64,000 nt of DNA. Source: Mesostigma viride (Eukaryota; Streptophyta; Mesostigmatophyceae; Mesostigmatales; Mesostigmataceae). Position numbers and translations under genes: made by a program. Positions 35,301 to 48,238 of the stretch are shown here, in pieces (within the stretch, counting starts at the first letter, position 1; each line of letters begins with the position of its first letter). The notes under the pieces were generated by a model. That model was given only the letters and a program-made list of their open reading frames with translations, was not told the DNA's origin and did not search any database. The DNA lies in assembly GCA_009746045.1 (NCBI GenBank), contig RPFO01001106.1, forward strand, positions 1 to 64,000, given 5' to 3'.

Positions 35301-38300
35301 GTGCGCTCGGGGTATTTTACCTTGGTGGATGCATGAGTGGGGTCTACTGTTTACCTTGGTGGATGCATGCGCGGGGTCTACTGTTTACCTTGGTGGACGC
35401 ATGCGCGGGGTCTACTGTTTACCTTGGTGGACGCATGCGTGGGGTCTACTGTTTACCTTGGTGGACGCATGCGCGGGGTCTACTGTTTACCTTGGTGGAC
35501 GCATGCGCGGGGTCCTAGGCTTATGTCACGAGTACCCAGAATATCACCTGGGGCATTTAATACCCAGCTACCTACTATTACCTACTATTTAATACCAGGA
35601 CTGCTACCTGCTATTACCTACTATTTAATACCAGGACTGCTACCTGCTGGATACCTCGTTGGCCGCTTGGAACCGATTGCTGCTTCCACCACATGCGCAA
35701 TTTGCTTCCTCGCGCCACTGCCCCTGGCAGAAACCTATCCTCTGTATCCCTTTTTCGCTCCATTCCCCTCAGGCATGAGCCCTGTCATCTGTCCCCTCGC
35801 GTCCCCTGCTCCCCATGCATCCCCCCCCTTTGCCCCCTTGTCCCCTTGTCTTCCGCGCCTTCCTCGCCTTGTCCCCTTGTCTTCCTCGCCTTCCTCGCCT
35901 TGTCCCCTTGTCTTCCTCGCCTTCCTCACCTTGTCCCCTTGTCTTCCTCGCCTTGTTCCCCACGTCTCGGTGCCTTTGTCCCCTACGCGCACTTACGTGT
36001 GTTCCTTGCGTTGCTTCCTCTGTGTGCACTGCCGTAACATGGCCTCACCCTGTCGGCATGTGGGCATGTCTCATCAATATGGATGTATAGATAGTGCGCA
36101 GCTTGTCTCGTTAATATAGATGTCTAAATAGTGCGCAGCTTGTCTCGTTAATAGAGATGTATAGATAGTGCGCAGCTTGTCTCGTTGATATAGATGTATA
36201 AATAGTGCGCAGCTTGTCTCGTTAATATAGATGTATATATAGTGCGCAGCTTGTCTCGATGATATAGATGTATAAATAGTGCGCAGCTTGTCTCGCTGAT
36301 ACATGCTCTCCTTTTCCTGGCACCGTGTACGTGTTGCTTGCCTTCGCATGCAAATCCCAGGTGCGATGCGTGCGTGGGCTCTTTGCGTGATCAGTCTGTG
36401 TGCCCCTTGCCTGATGCATTCTCTTCGTGTATGTGCCCGGCTTTGATATGATCGTGCCCCTTGCCTGATGTGCGTGCCGTCTGCCAGCGCATCGACGTGG
36501 AGGTCATGCGCCGCCTGCAGCAGTACACGGCCGTCATCCCGTGCCTGGCCAAGGTAAGTGCTCGCGTAGGTTATTATGGAAGGTAGACCACGTCTGCATG
36601 ACGGCCCATTTACCTGTCATATACCCTTTTGCCCCCTACCCAAACATACCTCCTTGAGACCCATGTTCGTCTCCTGTCCATAACCTCCCATGTGACGATT
36701 ACGCAGCGAGAGCCTTGACCCTTCAGGCCTTGACTTGCAAGAGCTGATGCGGTGCGTGGGTATGACTACGGACACGTAGGTCCTCGGGACCTCGGCCGTG
36801 GCCTTATAATTAGCCTTATAATTATAGTCTCCATCGCATCTATAGCTACAGCTTTCCATAGCTATCGCTTCCTTTCATAGGCTCATTCTAGATTATATCA
36901 TGGGGTTGAGAGGGCTCTTTTTGGGGGGAATTCTTGATTCCCCCCCCCCCTTGTTCTGGAGCACGCTCTCCTGAGTAGCAGGTCTCCGTCTCCCTGCACG
37001 TGTATGGTGTATGCATGGGTCAGCCTTGGGTGCTTACCGTGAGCACGAACGCACATAGAACAGATGAAATCAAATATGGAACAAATGAGTCACTAGGGAA
37101 ATAGGTGAAATACTTCTACTGTTATAGTAATAATTATAATAATAGCAATAGTTAATAATTGTACTTTGTAGAGTGTAATTTGATGGGTGCCGGCCGTGCA
37201 TGCTCCCCCCGGTGGCTGCCTTCCATGCGCTCCCACTGACGGGTGCCTACCCACGCGCCCCCTGCCAGGTGGATGCGATGACGGAGGACGAGCGCGCCGC
37301 CTGCTGTGCTGCCATCCGCGACCAGCTGACGAGCGAGGGCATTGCCCCGGTACCCCTCAAGCTGGACGAGGGCGAGAGTGGGAGCGTGCGTGCCGGTGCG
37401 GGTGCCAGCAGTGGTGGCACGAGCGCTGCGCTTCTGGCGTCCCGAAAGGCACTCGAGCGGCTAGGGGGCTCTGCTGCTGAGGCAGGCGGGGGGGAGGGCA
37501 GGGGGGGGCCAGGCGGTCAGCCCGTTCAGCCCCTGTGCATCGCGTCCTCGTGCGTCGTGCGAGGGGGGGAGCCGGTGCGCGTCTACGAGTGGGGGATCTG
37601 CAGGTTCGTCGGCCCTTAGATTGAAATGTCCCTTTGTTCAATCCCTTTGTTCAATAGGTTCGTTTAATAGCTTTGTTTAATATGTTTGTTCAATATTTTG
37701 TTCAGTAAATTTGTTCCATAATTTTGTTTGATCACTTTGTTCAATAAACGTAATATCTCACGAATCGTGGTTGCCCCTGTCGCTCCCCCCTCCCCTTCCC
37801 CCCAACTGGCCCCCCAAATGTCTAAACTGCCCCCCCGAACGGCTGTTATGGACTCACTCAAGGGTCCGATTGACCATTTCATCTGCCCGTGCATGAACCG
37901 ACCGGCTCTTTTCGCTATCCCATATTCTTGCGTGCACCATCCATCCATTTGATTGATTTACCCATGCCCTTCTGTTTGCCATTCTTTTTTTTTTTTTTTT
38001 TTGCGTACTCCTGTTTCCACCCATCGTCATTCAGTCGCCCCCTCGCCCATTCTCAATATTTCCACGATCCACCACCCTTGCAAAGCCGTAGCTGCTGGCC
38101 CTGCACTGTGTCGTATCACCCTGTCATGCGCGCTGGGTCCATCTCTGGCACTGTAGCTCTGCGCCCGTGCCGCACTACTTCTCATGGAGGTCACGGGTTG
38201 ACCCGTTATGGCACTCACGCCTCTGGCCCATACACTGGCACCCGTCTCTACCTTTCATTTCGCGCGTTCAAGTGGTACACCCCTAGTAATTGCGTACTCT

Positions 38301-41300
38301 CCTTTCAGCCCTTCCCCCCTTGACAGCTGGGCTCATGGGGCCTCAGGCTGGTATTCGTCTGGCCCGCTTCTTATGACAGGGAACGACAGAGGAGTTATTC
38401 ATTAACCCCGTACGCCCTTGCCCTGTTGCCCCTATCACCCGTTAGCCTGTTACGTTGGCCTGATACCAACAGGCTGGCATTCGTCCCTAACTCTCTTTTG
38501 ACAAGATATGGCATACCTGTTGTTGTCCATCACTCGCCCGCTTCCCTGCCCCCCATACCTGTTGTCCATCACTCGCCCGCTTCCCTGCCCCCCATACCTG
38601 TTGTTGTCCACCACTCGCCCGCTTCCCTGCCCCCCCATACCTGTTGTCCATCACTCGCCCGCTTCCCCGCCCCCCCATACCTGTTGTTGTCCATCACTCG
38701 CCCGCTTCCCTGCCCCCCATACCTGTTGTTGTCCATCACTCGCCCGCTTCCCTGCCCCCCCATACCTGTTGTCCATCACTCGCCTGCTTCCCTGCCCCCC
38801 ATACCTGTTGTTGTCCATCACTCGCCCGCTTCCCTGCCCCCCATACCTGTTGTTGTCCATCACTCGCCCGCTTCCCTGCCCCCCCATACCTGTTGTCCAT
38901 CACTCGCCCGCTTCCCTGCCCCCCATACCTGTTGTCCATCACTCGCCCGCTTCCCTGCCCCCCCATACCTGTTGTTGTCCATCACTCGCCCGCTTCCCTG
39001 CCCCCATACCTGTTGTTGTCCATCACTCGCCCGCTTCCCTGCCCCCCCATACCTGTTGTTGTCCATCACTCGCCCGCTTCCCTGCCCCCCCATACCTGTT
39101 GTTGTGCATCACTCGCCCGCTTCCCTGCCCCCCCATACCTGTTGTTGTCCATCACTCCCCCGCTGCCCTGCCCCCCATACCTGTTGTCCATCACTCGCCC
39201 GCTTCCCTGCCCCCCCATACCTGTTGCTGTCCATCACTCGCCCCTTCCCTGCCCCCCCATACCTGTTGCTGTCCATCACTCGCCCGCTTCCCTGCCCCCC
39301 ATACCTGTTGTCCATCACGCGCCCGCTTCCCTGCCCCCCATACCTGTTGTCCATCACGCGCCCGCTTCCCTGCCCCCCATACCTGTTGTCCATCACTCGC
39401 CCGCTTCCCTGCCCCCCATACCTGTTGTTGTGCATCACTCGCCCGCTTCCCTGCCCCCCATACCTGTTGTCCATCACGCGCCCGCTTCCCTGCCCCCCAT
39501 ACCTGTTGTCCATCACTCGCCCGCTTCCCTGCCCCCCATACCTGTTGTCCATCACGCGCCCGCTTCCCTGCCCCCCATACCTGTTGTCCATCACTCGCCC
39601 GCTTCCCTGCCCCCCATACCTGTTGTTGTGCATCACTCGCCCGCTTCCCTGCCCCCCATACCTGTTGTTGTCCATCACTCGCCCGCTTCCCTGCCCCCCC
39701 ATACCTGTTGTTGTCCATCACTCGCCCGCTTCCCTGCCCCCCATACCTGTTGTCCATCACTCGCCCGCTTCCCTGCCCCCCCATACCTGTTGCTGTCCAT
39801 CACTCGCCCGCTTCCCTGCCCCCCATACCTGTTGCTGTCCATCACTCGCCCGCTTCCCTGCCCCCCATACCTGTTGTCCATCACGCGCCCGCTTCCCTGC
39901 CCCCCATACCTGTTGTCCATCACTCGCCCGCTTCCCTGCCCCCCATACCTGTTGTTGTGCATCACTCGCCCGCTTCCCTGCCCCCCATACCTGTTGTCCA
40001 TCACGCGCCCGCTTCCCTGCCCCCCATACCTGTTGTCCATCACTCGCCCGCTTCCCTGCCCCCCATACCTGTTGTTGTCCATCACTCGCCCGCTTCCCTG
40101 CCCCCCATACCTGTTGTCCATCACGCGCCCGCTTCCCTGCCCCCATACCTGTTGTCCATCACTCGCCCGCTTCCCTGCCCCCCATACCTGTTGTTGTGCA
40201 TCACTCGCCCGCTTCCCTGCCCCCCCATACCTGTTGTTGTCCATCACTCGCCCGCTTCCGTGCCCCCCATACCTGTTGCTGTCCATCACTCGCCCGCTTC
40301 CCTGCCCCCCATACCTGTTGTTGTCCATCACTCGCCCGCTTCCCTGCCCCCCCATACTTGTTGCTGTCCATCACTCGCCCGCTTCCCTGCCCCCCATACC
40401 TGTTGTCCATCACTCGCCCGCTTCCCTGCCCCCCATACCTGTTGTCCATCACTCGCCCGCTTCCGTGCCCCCCATACCTGTTGCTGTCCATCACTCGCCC
40501 GCTTCCCTGCCCCCCATACCTGTTGTCCATCACTCGCCCGCTTCCCTGCCCCCCATACCTGTTGTCCATCACTCGCCCGCTTCCCTGCCCCCCACACCTG
40601 TTGCTGTCCATCACTCGCCCGCTTCCCTGCCCCCCATACCTGTTGCTGTCCATCACTCGCCCGCTTCCCTGCCCCCCATACCTGTTGCTGTCCATCACTC
40701 GCCCGCTTCCCTGCCCCCCATACCTGTTGCTGTCCATCACTCGCCCGCTTCCCTGCCCCCCATACCTGTTGCTGTCCATCACTCGCCCGCTTCCCTACCC
40801 CCCATACCTGTTGCTGTCCATCACTCGCCCGCTTCCCTGCCCCCCATACCTGTTGCTGTCCATCACTCGCCCGCTTCCCTGCCCCCCATACTTGTTGCTG
40901 TCCATCACTCGCCCGCTTCCGTGCCCCCCATACCTGTTGTTGTCCATCACTCGCCCGCTTCCCTGCCCCCCATACCTGTTGCTGTCCATCACTCGCCCGC
41001 TTCCCTGCCCCCCATACCTGTTGCTGTCCATCACTCGCCCGCTTCCCTGCCCCCCATACTTGTTGCTGTCCATCACTCGCCCGCTTCCCTGCCCCCCATA
41101 CTTGTTGCTGTCCATCACTCGCCCGCTTCCCTGCCCCCCATACCTGTTGCTGTCCATCACTCGCCCGCTTCCCTGCCCCCCATACCTGTTGCTGTCCATC
41201 ACTCGCCCGCTTCCCTGCCCCCCCATACCTGTTGCTGTCCATCACTCGCCCGCTTCCCTGCCCCCCATACCTGTTGTTGTCCATCACTCCCCGCTGCCCT

Positions 41301-44300
41301 GCCCCCCATACCTGTTGCTGTCCATCACTCGCCCGCTTCCCTGCCCCCCATACCTGTTGCTGTCCATCACTCGCCCGCTTCCCTGCCCCCCATACTTGTT
41401 GCTGTCCATCACTCGCCCGCTTCCCTGCCCCCCATACCTGTTGTTGTCCATCACTCCCCGCTGCCCTGCCCCCCATACCTGTTGCTGTCCATCACTCGCC
41501 CGCTTCCCTGCCCCCCATACCTGTTGCTGTCCATCACTCGCCCGCTTCCCTGCCCCCCATACCTGTTGTCCATCACTCGCCCGCTTCCCTGCCCCCCATA
41601 CCTGTTGTTGTCCATCACTCGCCCGCTTCCCTGCCCCCCCATACCTGTTGTCCATCACTCGCCCGCTTCCCTGCCCCCCATACCTGTTGTCCATCACTCG
41701 CCCGCTTCCCTGCCTCCCATACCTGTTGTCCATCACTCGCCCGCTTCCCTGCCCCCCATACCTGTTGTTGTCCATCACTCGCCCGCTTCCCTGCCCCCCA
41801 TACCTGTTGTTGTCCATCACTCGCCCGCTTCCCTGCCCCCCATACCTGTTGTTGTGCATCACTCGCCCGCTTCCCTGCCCCCCATACCTGTTGTTGTCCA
41901 TCACTCGCCCGCTGCCCTGCCCCCCATACCTGTTGTCCATCACTCGCCCGCTTCCCTGCCCCCCATACCTGTTGTTGTCCATCACTCGCCCGCTTCCCTG
42001 CCCCCCATACCTGTTGTTGTGCATCACTCGCCCGCTTCCCTGCCCCCCATACCTGTTGTCCATCACTCGCCCGCTTCCCTGCCCCCCATACCTGTTGTTG
42101 TCCATCACTCGCCCGCTTCCCTGCCCCCCATACCTGTTGTCCATCACTCGCCCGCTTCCCTGCCCCCCATACCTGTTGTCCATCACTCGCCCGCTTCCCT
42201 GCCCCCCATACCTGTTGTTGTCCATCACTCGCCCGCTTCCCTGCCCCCCATACCTGTTGTCCATCACTCGCCCGCTTCCCTGCCCCCCATACCTGTTGTT
42301 GTCCATCACTCGCCCGCTTCCCTGCCCCCCATACCTGTTGTCCATCACTCGCCCGCTTCCCTGCCCCCCATACCTGTTGTCCATCACTCGCCCGCTTCCC
42401 TGCCCCCCATACCTGTTGTTGTCCATCACTCGCCCGCTTCCCTGCCCCCCATACCTGTTGTTGTGCATCACTCGCCCGCTTCCCCGCCCCCATACCTGTT
42501 GTCCATCACTCGCCCGCTTCCCTGCCCCCCATACCTGTTGTTGTGCATCACTCGCCCGCTTCCCTGCCCCCCATACCTGTTGTCCATCACTCGCCCGCTT
42601 CCCTGCCCCCCATACCTGTTGTCCATCACTCGCCCGCTTCCCTGCCCCCCATACCTGTTGTTGTCCATCACTCGCCCGCTTCCCTGCCCCCCATACCTGT
42701 TGTCCATCACTCGCCCGCTTCCCTGCCCCCCCATACCTGTTGTCCATCACTCGCCCGCTTCCCTGCCCCCCATACCTGTTGTCCATCACTCGCCCGCTTC
42801 CCTGCCCCCCATACCTGTTGTTGTCCATCACTCGCCCGCTTCCCTGCCCCCCATACCTGTTGTCCATCACTCGCCCGCTTCCCTGCCCCCCATACCTGTT
42901 GTTGTCCATCACTCGCCCGCTTCCCTGCCCCCCATACCTGTTGTTGTGCATCACTCGCCCGCTTCCCTGCCCCCCATACCTGTTGTTGTCCATCACTCGC
43001 CCGCTTCCCTGCCCCCCATACCTGTTGTCCATCACTCGCCCGCTTCCCTGCCCCCCATACCTGTTGTTGTCCATCACGCGCCCGCTTCCCCGCCCCCCAT
43101 ACCTGTTGTCCATCACTCGCCCGCTTCCCTGCCCCCCATACCTGTTGTTGTCCATCACTCGCCCGCTTCCCTGCCCCCCATACCTGTTGTCCATCACTCG
43201 CCCGCTTCCCGCCCCCCATACCTGTTGTCCATCACTCGCCCGCTTCCGTGCCCCCCATACCTGTTGTCCATCACTCGCCCGCTTCCCTGCCCCCCCATAC
43301 CTGTTGTCCATCACTCGCCCGCTTCCCTGCCCCCCATACCTGTTGTTGTCCATCACTCGCCCGCTTCCCTGCCCCCCATACCTGTTGTTGTCCATCACTC
43401 GCCCGCTTCCCTGCCCCCCATACCTGTTGTTGTGCATCACTCGCCCGCTTCCCTGCCCCCCCATACCTGTTGTCCATCACTCGCCCGCTTCCCTGCCCCC
43501 CATACCTGCTGTTGTCCATCACTCGCCCGCTTCCCTGCCCCCCCATACCTGTTGTCCATCACTCGCCCGCTTCCCTGCCCCCCATACCTGTTGTCCATCA
43601 CTCGCCCGCTTCCCTGCCCCCCATACCTGCTGTTGTCCATCACTCGCCCGCTTCCCTGCCCCCCATACCTGTTGTCCATCACTCGCCCGCTTCCCTGCCC
43701 CCCATACCTGTTGTCCATCACTCGCCCGCTTCCCTGCCCCCCATACCTGTTGTCCATCACTCGCCCGCTTCCCTGCCCCCCATACCTGTTGTTGTCCATC
43801 ACTCGCCCGCTTCCCTGCCCCCCATACCTGTTGTCCATCACTCGCCCGCTTCCCTGCCCCCCATACCTGTTGTCCATCACTCGCCCGCTTCCCTGCCCCC
43901 CATACCTGTTGTCCATCACTCGCCCGCTTCCCTGCCCCCCATACCTGTTGTCCATCACTCGCCCGCTTCCCTGCCCCCCATACCTGTTGTCCATCACTCG
44001 CCCGCTTCCCGCCCCCCATACCTGTTGTTGTCCATCACTCGCCCGCTTCCCTGCCCCCCCATACCTGTTGTCCATCACTCGCCCGCTTCCCTGCCCCCCA
44101 TACCTGTTGTCCATCACTCGCCCGCTTCCCTGCCCCCCATACCTGTTGTCCATCACTCGCCCGCTTCCCTGCCCCCCATACCTGTTGTCCATCACTCGCC
44201 CGCTTCCCTGCCCCCCATACCTGTTGTCCATCACTCGCCCGCTTCCCTGCCCCCCATACCTGTTGTCCATCACTCGCCCGCTTCCCTGCCCCCCATACCT

Positions 44301-46459
44301 GTTGTCCATCACTCGCCCGCTTCCCCGCCCCCCATACCTGTTGTTGTGCATCACTCGCCCGCTTCCCTGCCCCCCATACCTGTTGTGCATCACTCGCCCG
44401 CTTCCCTGCCCCCCATACCTGTTGTCCATCACTCGCCCGCTTCCCTGCCCCCCCATACCTGTTGTCCATCACTCGCCCGCTTCCCCGCCCCCCATACCTG
44501 TTGTCCATCACTCGCCCGCTTCCCTGCCCCCCATACCTGTTGTCCATCACTCGCCCGCTTCCCTGCCCCCCATACCTGTTGTCCATCACTCGCCTGCTTC
44601 CCTGCCCCCCATACCTGTTGTTGTCCATCACTCGCCCGCTTCCCTGCCCCCCATACCTGTTGTTGTCCATCACTCGCCCGCTTCCCTGCCCCCCATACCT
44701 GTTGTCCATCACTCGCCCGCTTCCCTGCCCCCCATACCTGTTGTCCATCACTCGCCCGCTTCCCTGCCCCCCATACCTGTTGTTGTCCATCACTCGCCCG
44801 CTTCCCTGCCCCCCATACCTGTTGTTGTCCATCACTCGCCCGCTTCCCTGCCCCCCATACCTGTTGTCCATCACGCGCCCGCTTCCCTGCCCCCCATACC
44901 TGTTGTCCATCACTCGCCCGCTTCCCTGCCCCCCATACCTGTTGTTGTGCATCACTCGCCCGCTTCCCTGCCCCCCATACCTGTTGTTGTCCATCACTCG
45001 CCCGCTTCCCTGCCCCCCCATACCTGTTGTTGTCCATCACTCGCCCGCTTCCCTGCCCCCCCATACCTGTTGTCCATCACTCGCCCGCTTCCCTGCCCCC
45101 CCATACCTGTTGTTGTCCATCACTCGCCCGCTTCCCTGCCCCCCCATACCTGTTGCTGTCCATCACTCGCCCGCTTCCCTACCCCCCATACCTGTTGCTG
45201 TCCATCACTCGCCCGCTTCCCTGCCCCCCATACCTGTTGCTGTCCATCACTCGCCCGCTTCCCTGCCCCCCATACCTGTTGCTGTCCATCACTCGCCCGC
45301 TTCCCTGCCCCCCATACCTGTTGTCCATCACTCGCCCGCTTCCCTGCCCCCCATACCTGTTGTTGTCCATCACTCGCCCGCTTCCCTGCCCCCCATACCT
45401 GTTGCTGTCCATCACTCGCCCGCTTCCCTGCCCCCCATACCTGTTGCTGTCCATCACTCGCCCGCTGCCCTGCCCCCCATACCTGTTGTTGTCCATCACT
45501 CGCCCGCTTCCCTGCCCCCCATACCTGTTGCTGTCCATCACGCGCCCGCTTCCCTGCCCCCCATACCTGTTGTTGTCCATCACTCGCCCGCTTCCCTGCC
45601 CCCCATACCTGTTGTCCATCACTCGCCCGCTTCCCTGCCCCCCATACCTTTTGCTGTCCATCACTCGCCCGCTTCCCTGCCCCCCATACCTGTTGTTGTC
45701 CATCACTCGCCCGCTGCCCTGCCCCCCATACCTGTTGTCCATCACTCGCCCGCTTCCCTGCCCCCCATACCTGTTGTCCATCACTCGCCCGCTTCCCTGC
45801 CTCCCCATACCTGTTGTCCATCACTCGCCCGCTTCCCTGCCCCCCATACCTGTTGTCCATCACTCGCCCGCTTCCCTGCCCCCATACCTGTTGTCCATCA
45901 CTCGCCCGCTTCCCTGCCTCCCATACCTGTTGTTGTCCATCACTCCCCCGCTTCCCTGCCCCCCATACCTGTTGTCCATCACTCGCCCGCTTCCCTGCCT
46001 CCCCATACCTGTTGTCCATCACTCGCCCGCTTCCCTGCCCCCCATACCTGTTGTTGTCCATCACTCGCCCGCTTCCCTGCCCCCCATACCTGTTGTCCAT
46101 CACTCGCCCGCTTCCCTGCCCCCCATACCTGTTGTTGTGCCTCACTCGCCCGCTTCCCTGCCCCCCATACCTGTTGTCCATCACTCGCCTGCTTCCCTGC
46201 CCCCCATACCTGTTGTCCATCACTCGCCCGCTTCCCTGCCCCCCATACCTGTTGTTGTGCATCACTCGCCCGCTTCCCTGCCCCCCATACCTGCTGTCCA
46301 TCACTCGCCCGCTTCCCTGCCCCCCATACCTGTTGTTGTGCATCACTCGCCCGCTTCCCTGCCCTTGGCCAATTTCGCTCCTGCGACGCACATAGGCTGG
46401 CGTCCGTCTCTGACATGGCCGCCCTCATCCAGAACTTTTCGGACATCTCGGTGGTGCTG
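29395..46459 (+). CDS. septin GTPase, G domain in eight exons
   Basis: Exons: 29395-29508, 29813-29906, 31301-31410, 33861-33952, 35033-35255, 36488-36553, 37269-37603, 46396-46459. All introns are GT-AG, and the phases chain to 366 codons. G1 P-loop GELGLGKS is at residues 43-50. The G3 region VVELAGYGD (119-127) replaces the usual D-T-P-G with E-L-A-G. DRVDCCLYFLHPAG matches the septin strand before G4; RIDVEVMRRLQQYTAVIPCL and G4 AKVD (232-235, split by an intron) follow. The septin-unique element appears as VRVYEWGICRLASVSDMAAL. Exons 5 and 7 carry Gly/Pro-rich insertions. Septins polymerise into membrane-associated filaments in cytokinesis and at cilia; the altered G3 may mean weak hydrolysis. 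From 46459 the frame either runs on to TAA at 46507 (15 more residues) or splices to 48239. The donor of exon 3 (31411) is the least certain, because a 28-bp array starts there. Confidence 0.88.
30537..30845. repeat. 33-bp minisatellite in septin intron 2
   Basis: Nine nearly identical 33-bp copies (GTGTGGACATGCCTGATGCC plus CTATATCAATCTT). The unit is 11 codons, so all frames repeat cleanly and two stay open. The array ends in GGACCCTAAACCCTAAAAC. Confidence 0.97.
31150..31222. repeat. poly-C tracts upstream of septin exon 3
   Basis: C runs of 10-14 at about 31180 and 31201 form part of the pyrimidine-rich region before the exon 3 acceptor. Confidence 0.85.
31384..32745. repeat. 28-bp minisatellite starting at the exon 3 donor of the septin gene
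   Basis: About 48 copies of a 28-bp unit (GACAGGGCCAGTGCGGTGGG plus TTGTTGTG). The first copy overlaps the end of exon 3 (GCGACAGGGCCAGTGCG|GTGGGT), so every copy can look like a splice donor. Variant positions (CATTGTG versus CAGTGCG; TTGTT versus TTGCCA) alternate in blocks. Long frames are open on both strands because the unit lacks stops. Confidence 0.95.
34205..34340. repeat. 17-bp minisatellite in septin intron 4
   Basis: About eight copies of AGATACTGCCCGTTAAG with CTT/CGT variants. Confidence 0.93.
34905..35000. repeat. 16-bp minisatellite before septin exon 5
   Basis: Copies of CACGCGTGCCACCCCT with T/C variants, ending about 30 bp before the exon 5 acceptor. Confidence 0.88.
35315..35516. 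repeat. 34-bp minisatellite in septin intron 5
   Basis: Six copies with a 34-bp period (TTACCTTGGTGGACGCATGC plus GCGGGGTCTACTG). Confidence 0.95.
35835..35965. repeat. pyrimidine-rich repeat in septin intron 5
   Basis: Tandem CTTGTCTTCCTCGCCTTCCT / CTTGTCCCC modules, about four copies. Confidence 0.85.
36075..36302. repeat. 37-bp minisatellite in septin intron 5
   Basis: Six copies of a unit with GATGTATAGATAGTGCGCAG and CTTGTCTCGTTAATATA. Confidence 0.95.
38506..46362. repeat. ~7.85-kb minisatellite filling septin intron 7
   Basis: Roughly 200 copies of a 38-42-bp unit (CATACCTGTTGTCCATCACT plus CGCCCGCTTCCCTGCCCCC). Length varies by an optional TTG or CTG triplet after CCTGTTG and by the C-run length. 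CTG-type units cluster at about 40600-41540 and 45140-45660, showing local unit homogenisation. The unit has no stop codon in any forward frame, so three overlapping frames of about 2,600 codons exist; they are repeat artefacts. The array occupies nearly all of the 8,792-bp intron between exon 7 and exon 8. Confidence 0.98.
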
Positions 46460-48238
46460 GTACGTCGTTGGCGCTTGCCTTTATATCCCGGGTATGATCA
46501 CCACTAATTGTGTTCACCACTTGTTATGATTGCCACTAATGATGATCACCACTGATTATCGGTTTTCTCTGAATATAGTTTAATTAACGCATGCGGGAAA
46601 GATAAGGCCGCCATGCCTTGGCCTGGATGTGGAAGGCTGTCTGCGACATGGGCTGACTAATTCGATCTGTACAAAGGGTTTCCTGCTCGCCCGAATTTTC
46701 CTTGGATGACCCGGTTGTACAAAGGGTCGGTGGTTTTTAATTAGCGGTCCGAGAAAATTAATTGTAGGTTTTATACGACTTGCTTGCAAAGATTCGTGTT
46801 TGGTTGCACCAGCTGAGGTTAGGTGGGGACCTGTAGGGTCGGCTGGTTGCTTAACGAATCTTTGGCTGATTTGGGTTCTTTAGTGAGTCGTGATTAATTA
46901 TTGTATAGTGGATTCGGACCGGCCCAAGGGGTCGATGGGCGAGTTTTATGTTTGTCAGTCTTGGGAACCTTGTACAACTACCTGTACGGTTAACGCACTA
47001 GCCTGGGGGTGCGTGGCCACGTTGTTTGTAGTGGCGTTTTCAGCACTGTTCAGGCCGGCGTGTGACGCATGCCGGTGTTAATTAATTTAGGATGATGTCA
47101 GCTTGTGTGTCGGCGGGCCATGCCTTAAGCAAGCTAGGCAGGCAATGATCCACAATTGTTTCTTTCCCCTCCCTCCCACCCTGGAGGCTTCTTGCTTCCG
47201 CGTGCGGATTGAGAAACCTTAAGGCCACTGTTAACTGCTGCATTTGTGGCAGGGCTCCACTTATTGTATTCAATCAAATGCTGGTCTTCTTGGGAGCTGA
47301 GTGATCTTAATGATAGTCACTAGTTGTCATCACAGGTAGTTGTGATCACCACCAATCGATTACCATATGGATATGCGAGTAGTAGTATACACTTATGCTA
47401 ATCGATGACCATATGGATATGCGAGTAGTAGTATACACTTGTGCTAATTGATGACCATATGGATATGCGAGTAGTAGTATACACTTGTGCTAATCGATTA
47501 CCATATGGATATGCGAGTAGTAGTATACACGTGTGCTAATCGATGACCATATGGATATGCGAGTAGTAGTAAACACTTGTGCTAATCGATGACCATATGG
47601 ATATGCGAGTAGTAGTATACACTTATGCTAATCGATGACCATATGGATATGCGAGTAGTAGTATACACGTGTGCTAATCGATGACCATATGGATATGCGA
47701 GTAGTAGTATACACTTGTGCTAATCGATTACCATATGGATATGCGAGTAGTAGTATACACTTGTGCTAATCGATGACCATATGGATATGCGAGTAGTAGT
47801 ATACACGTGTGCTAATCGATAACCATATGGATATGCGAGTAGTAGTATACACTTGTGCTAATCGATGATATGATATGCGAGTAGTAGTATACACTTGTGC
47901 TAATCGATGACCATATGGATAGCCGAGTAGTATACACTTGTGCTAATCAGTACGACAAGATATCACTACTCGGCTATACATAGTAGTACAACCATAACAT
48001 GTAGGAGGGCTGTCTATGGCTTCCTGTCCCTTCCTCCAATGTAGCAAATTCTTGGGTGCCTTTCTTTTCAACTTGATCAGCATTGACTTTGCCATGTTGG
48101 CAACTCGCGTCCCTTGCCCCTTGGCTTGATCATCCTGACCATTCGCTCGTCCCCCGTCCCTCCTATCGACCTTCCGGGACACCCGCTTGTTCCCTGCCCC
48201 TGTGCATGCCTCACCACCCGCACTTCCCCTGCCATCAG
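46460..48238. other. intron or intergenic gap between septin exon 8 and the next exon
   Basis: A 1.8-kb segment with the 46-bp array at 47345-47955. It is either intron 8 of one long gene, or it contains the septin 3' end (TAA at 46505-46507) and the promoter of a second gene. No polyadenylation signal is decisive. Confidence 0.5.
47345..47955. repeat. 46-bp minisatellite
   Basis: About 13 copies with ACCATATGGATATGCGAGTA, GTAGTATACAC and TTGTGCTAATCGATG. Each copy has one CATATG, one GTATAC and one ATCGAT palindrome. Confidence 0.96.

Noticed and set aside
38426-46529. Three overlapping plus-strand frames of about 2,600 codons (Pro/Leu/His-rich) and many Gly-rich minus frames
   Set aside because: They are the three readings of one stop-free 38-42-bp repeat. 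Variable C-run lengths shift the frame constantly, and the septin exons flank the array as an intron.
47345-47955. CRISPR-like regular repeat
   Set aside because: Units are contiguous without unique spacers, and the genome is eukaryotic. It is a simple 46-bp tandem repeat.
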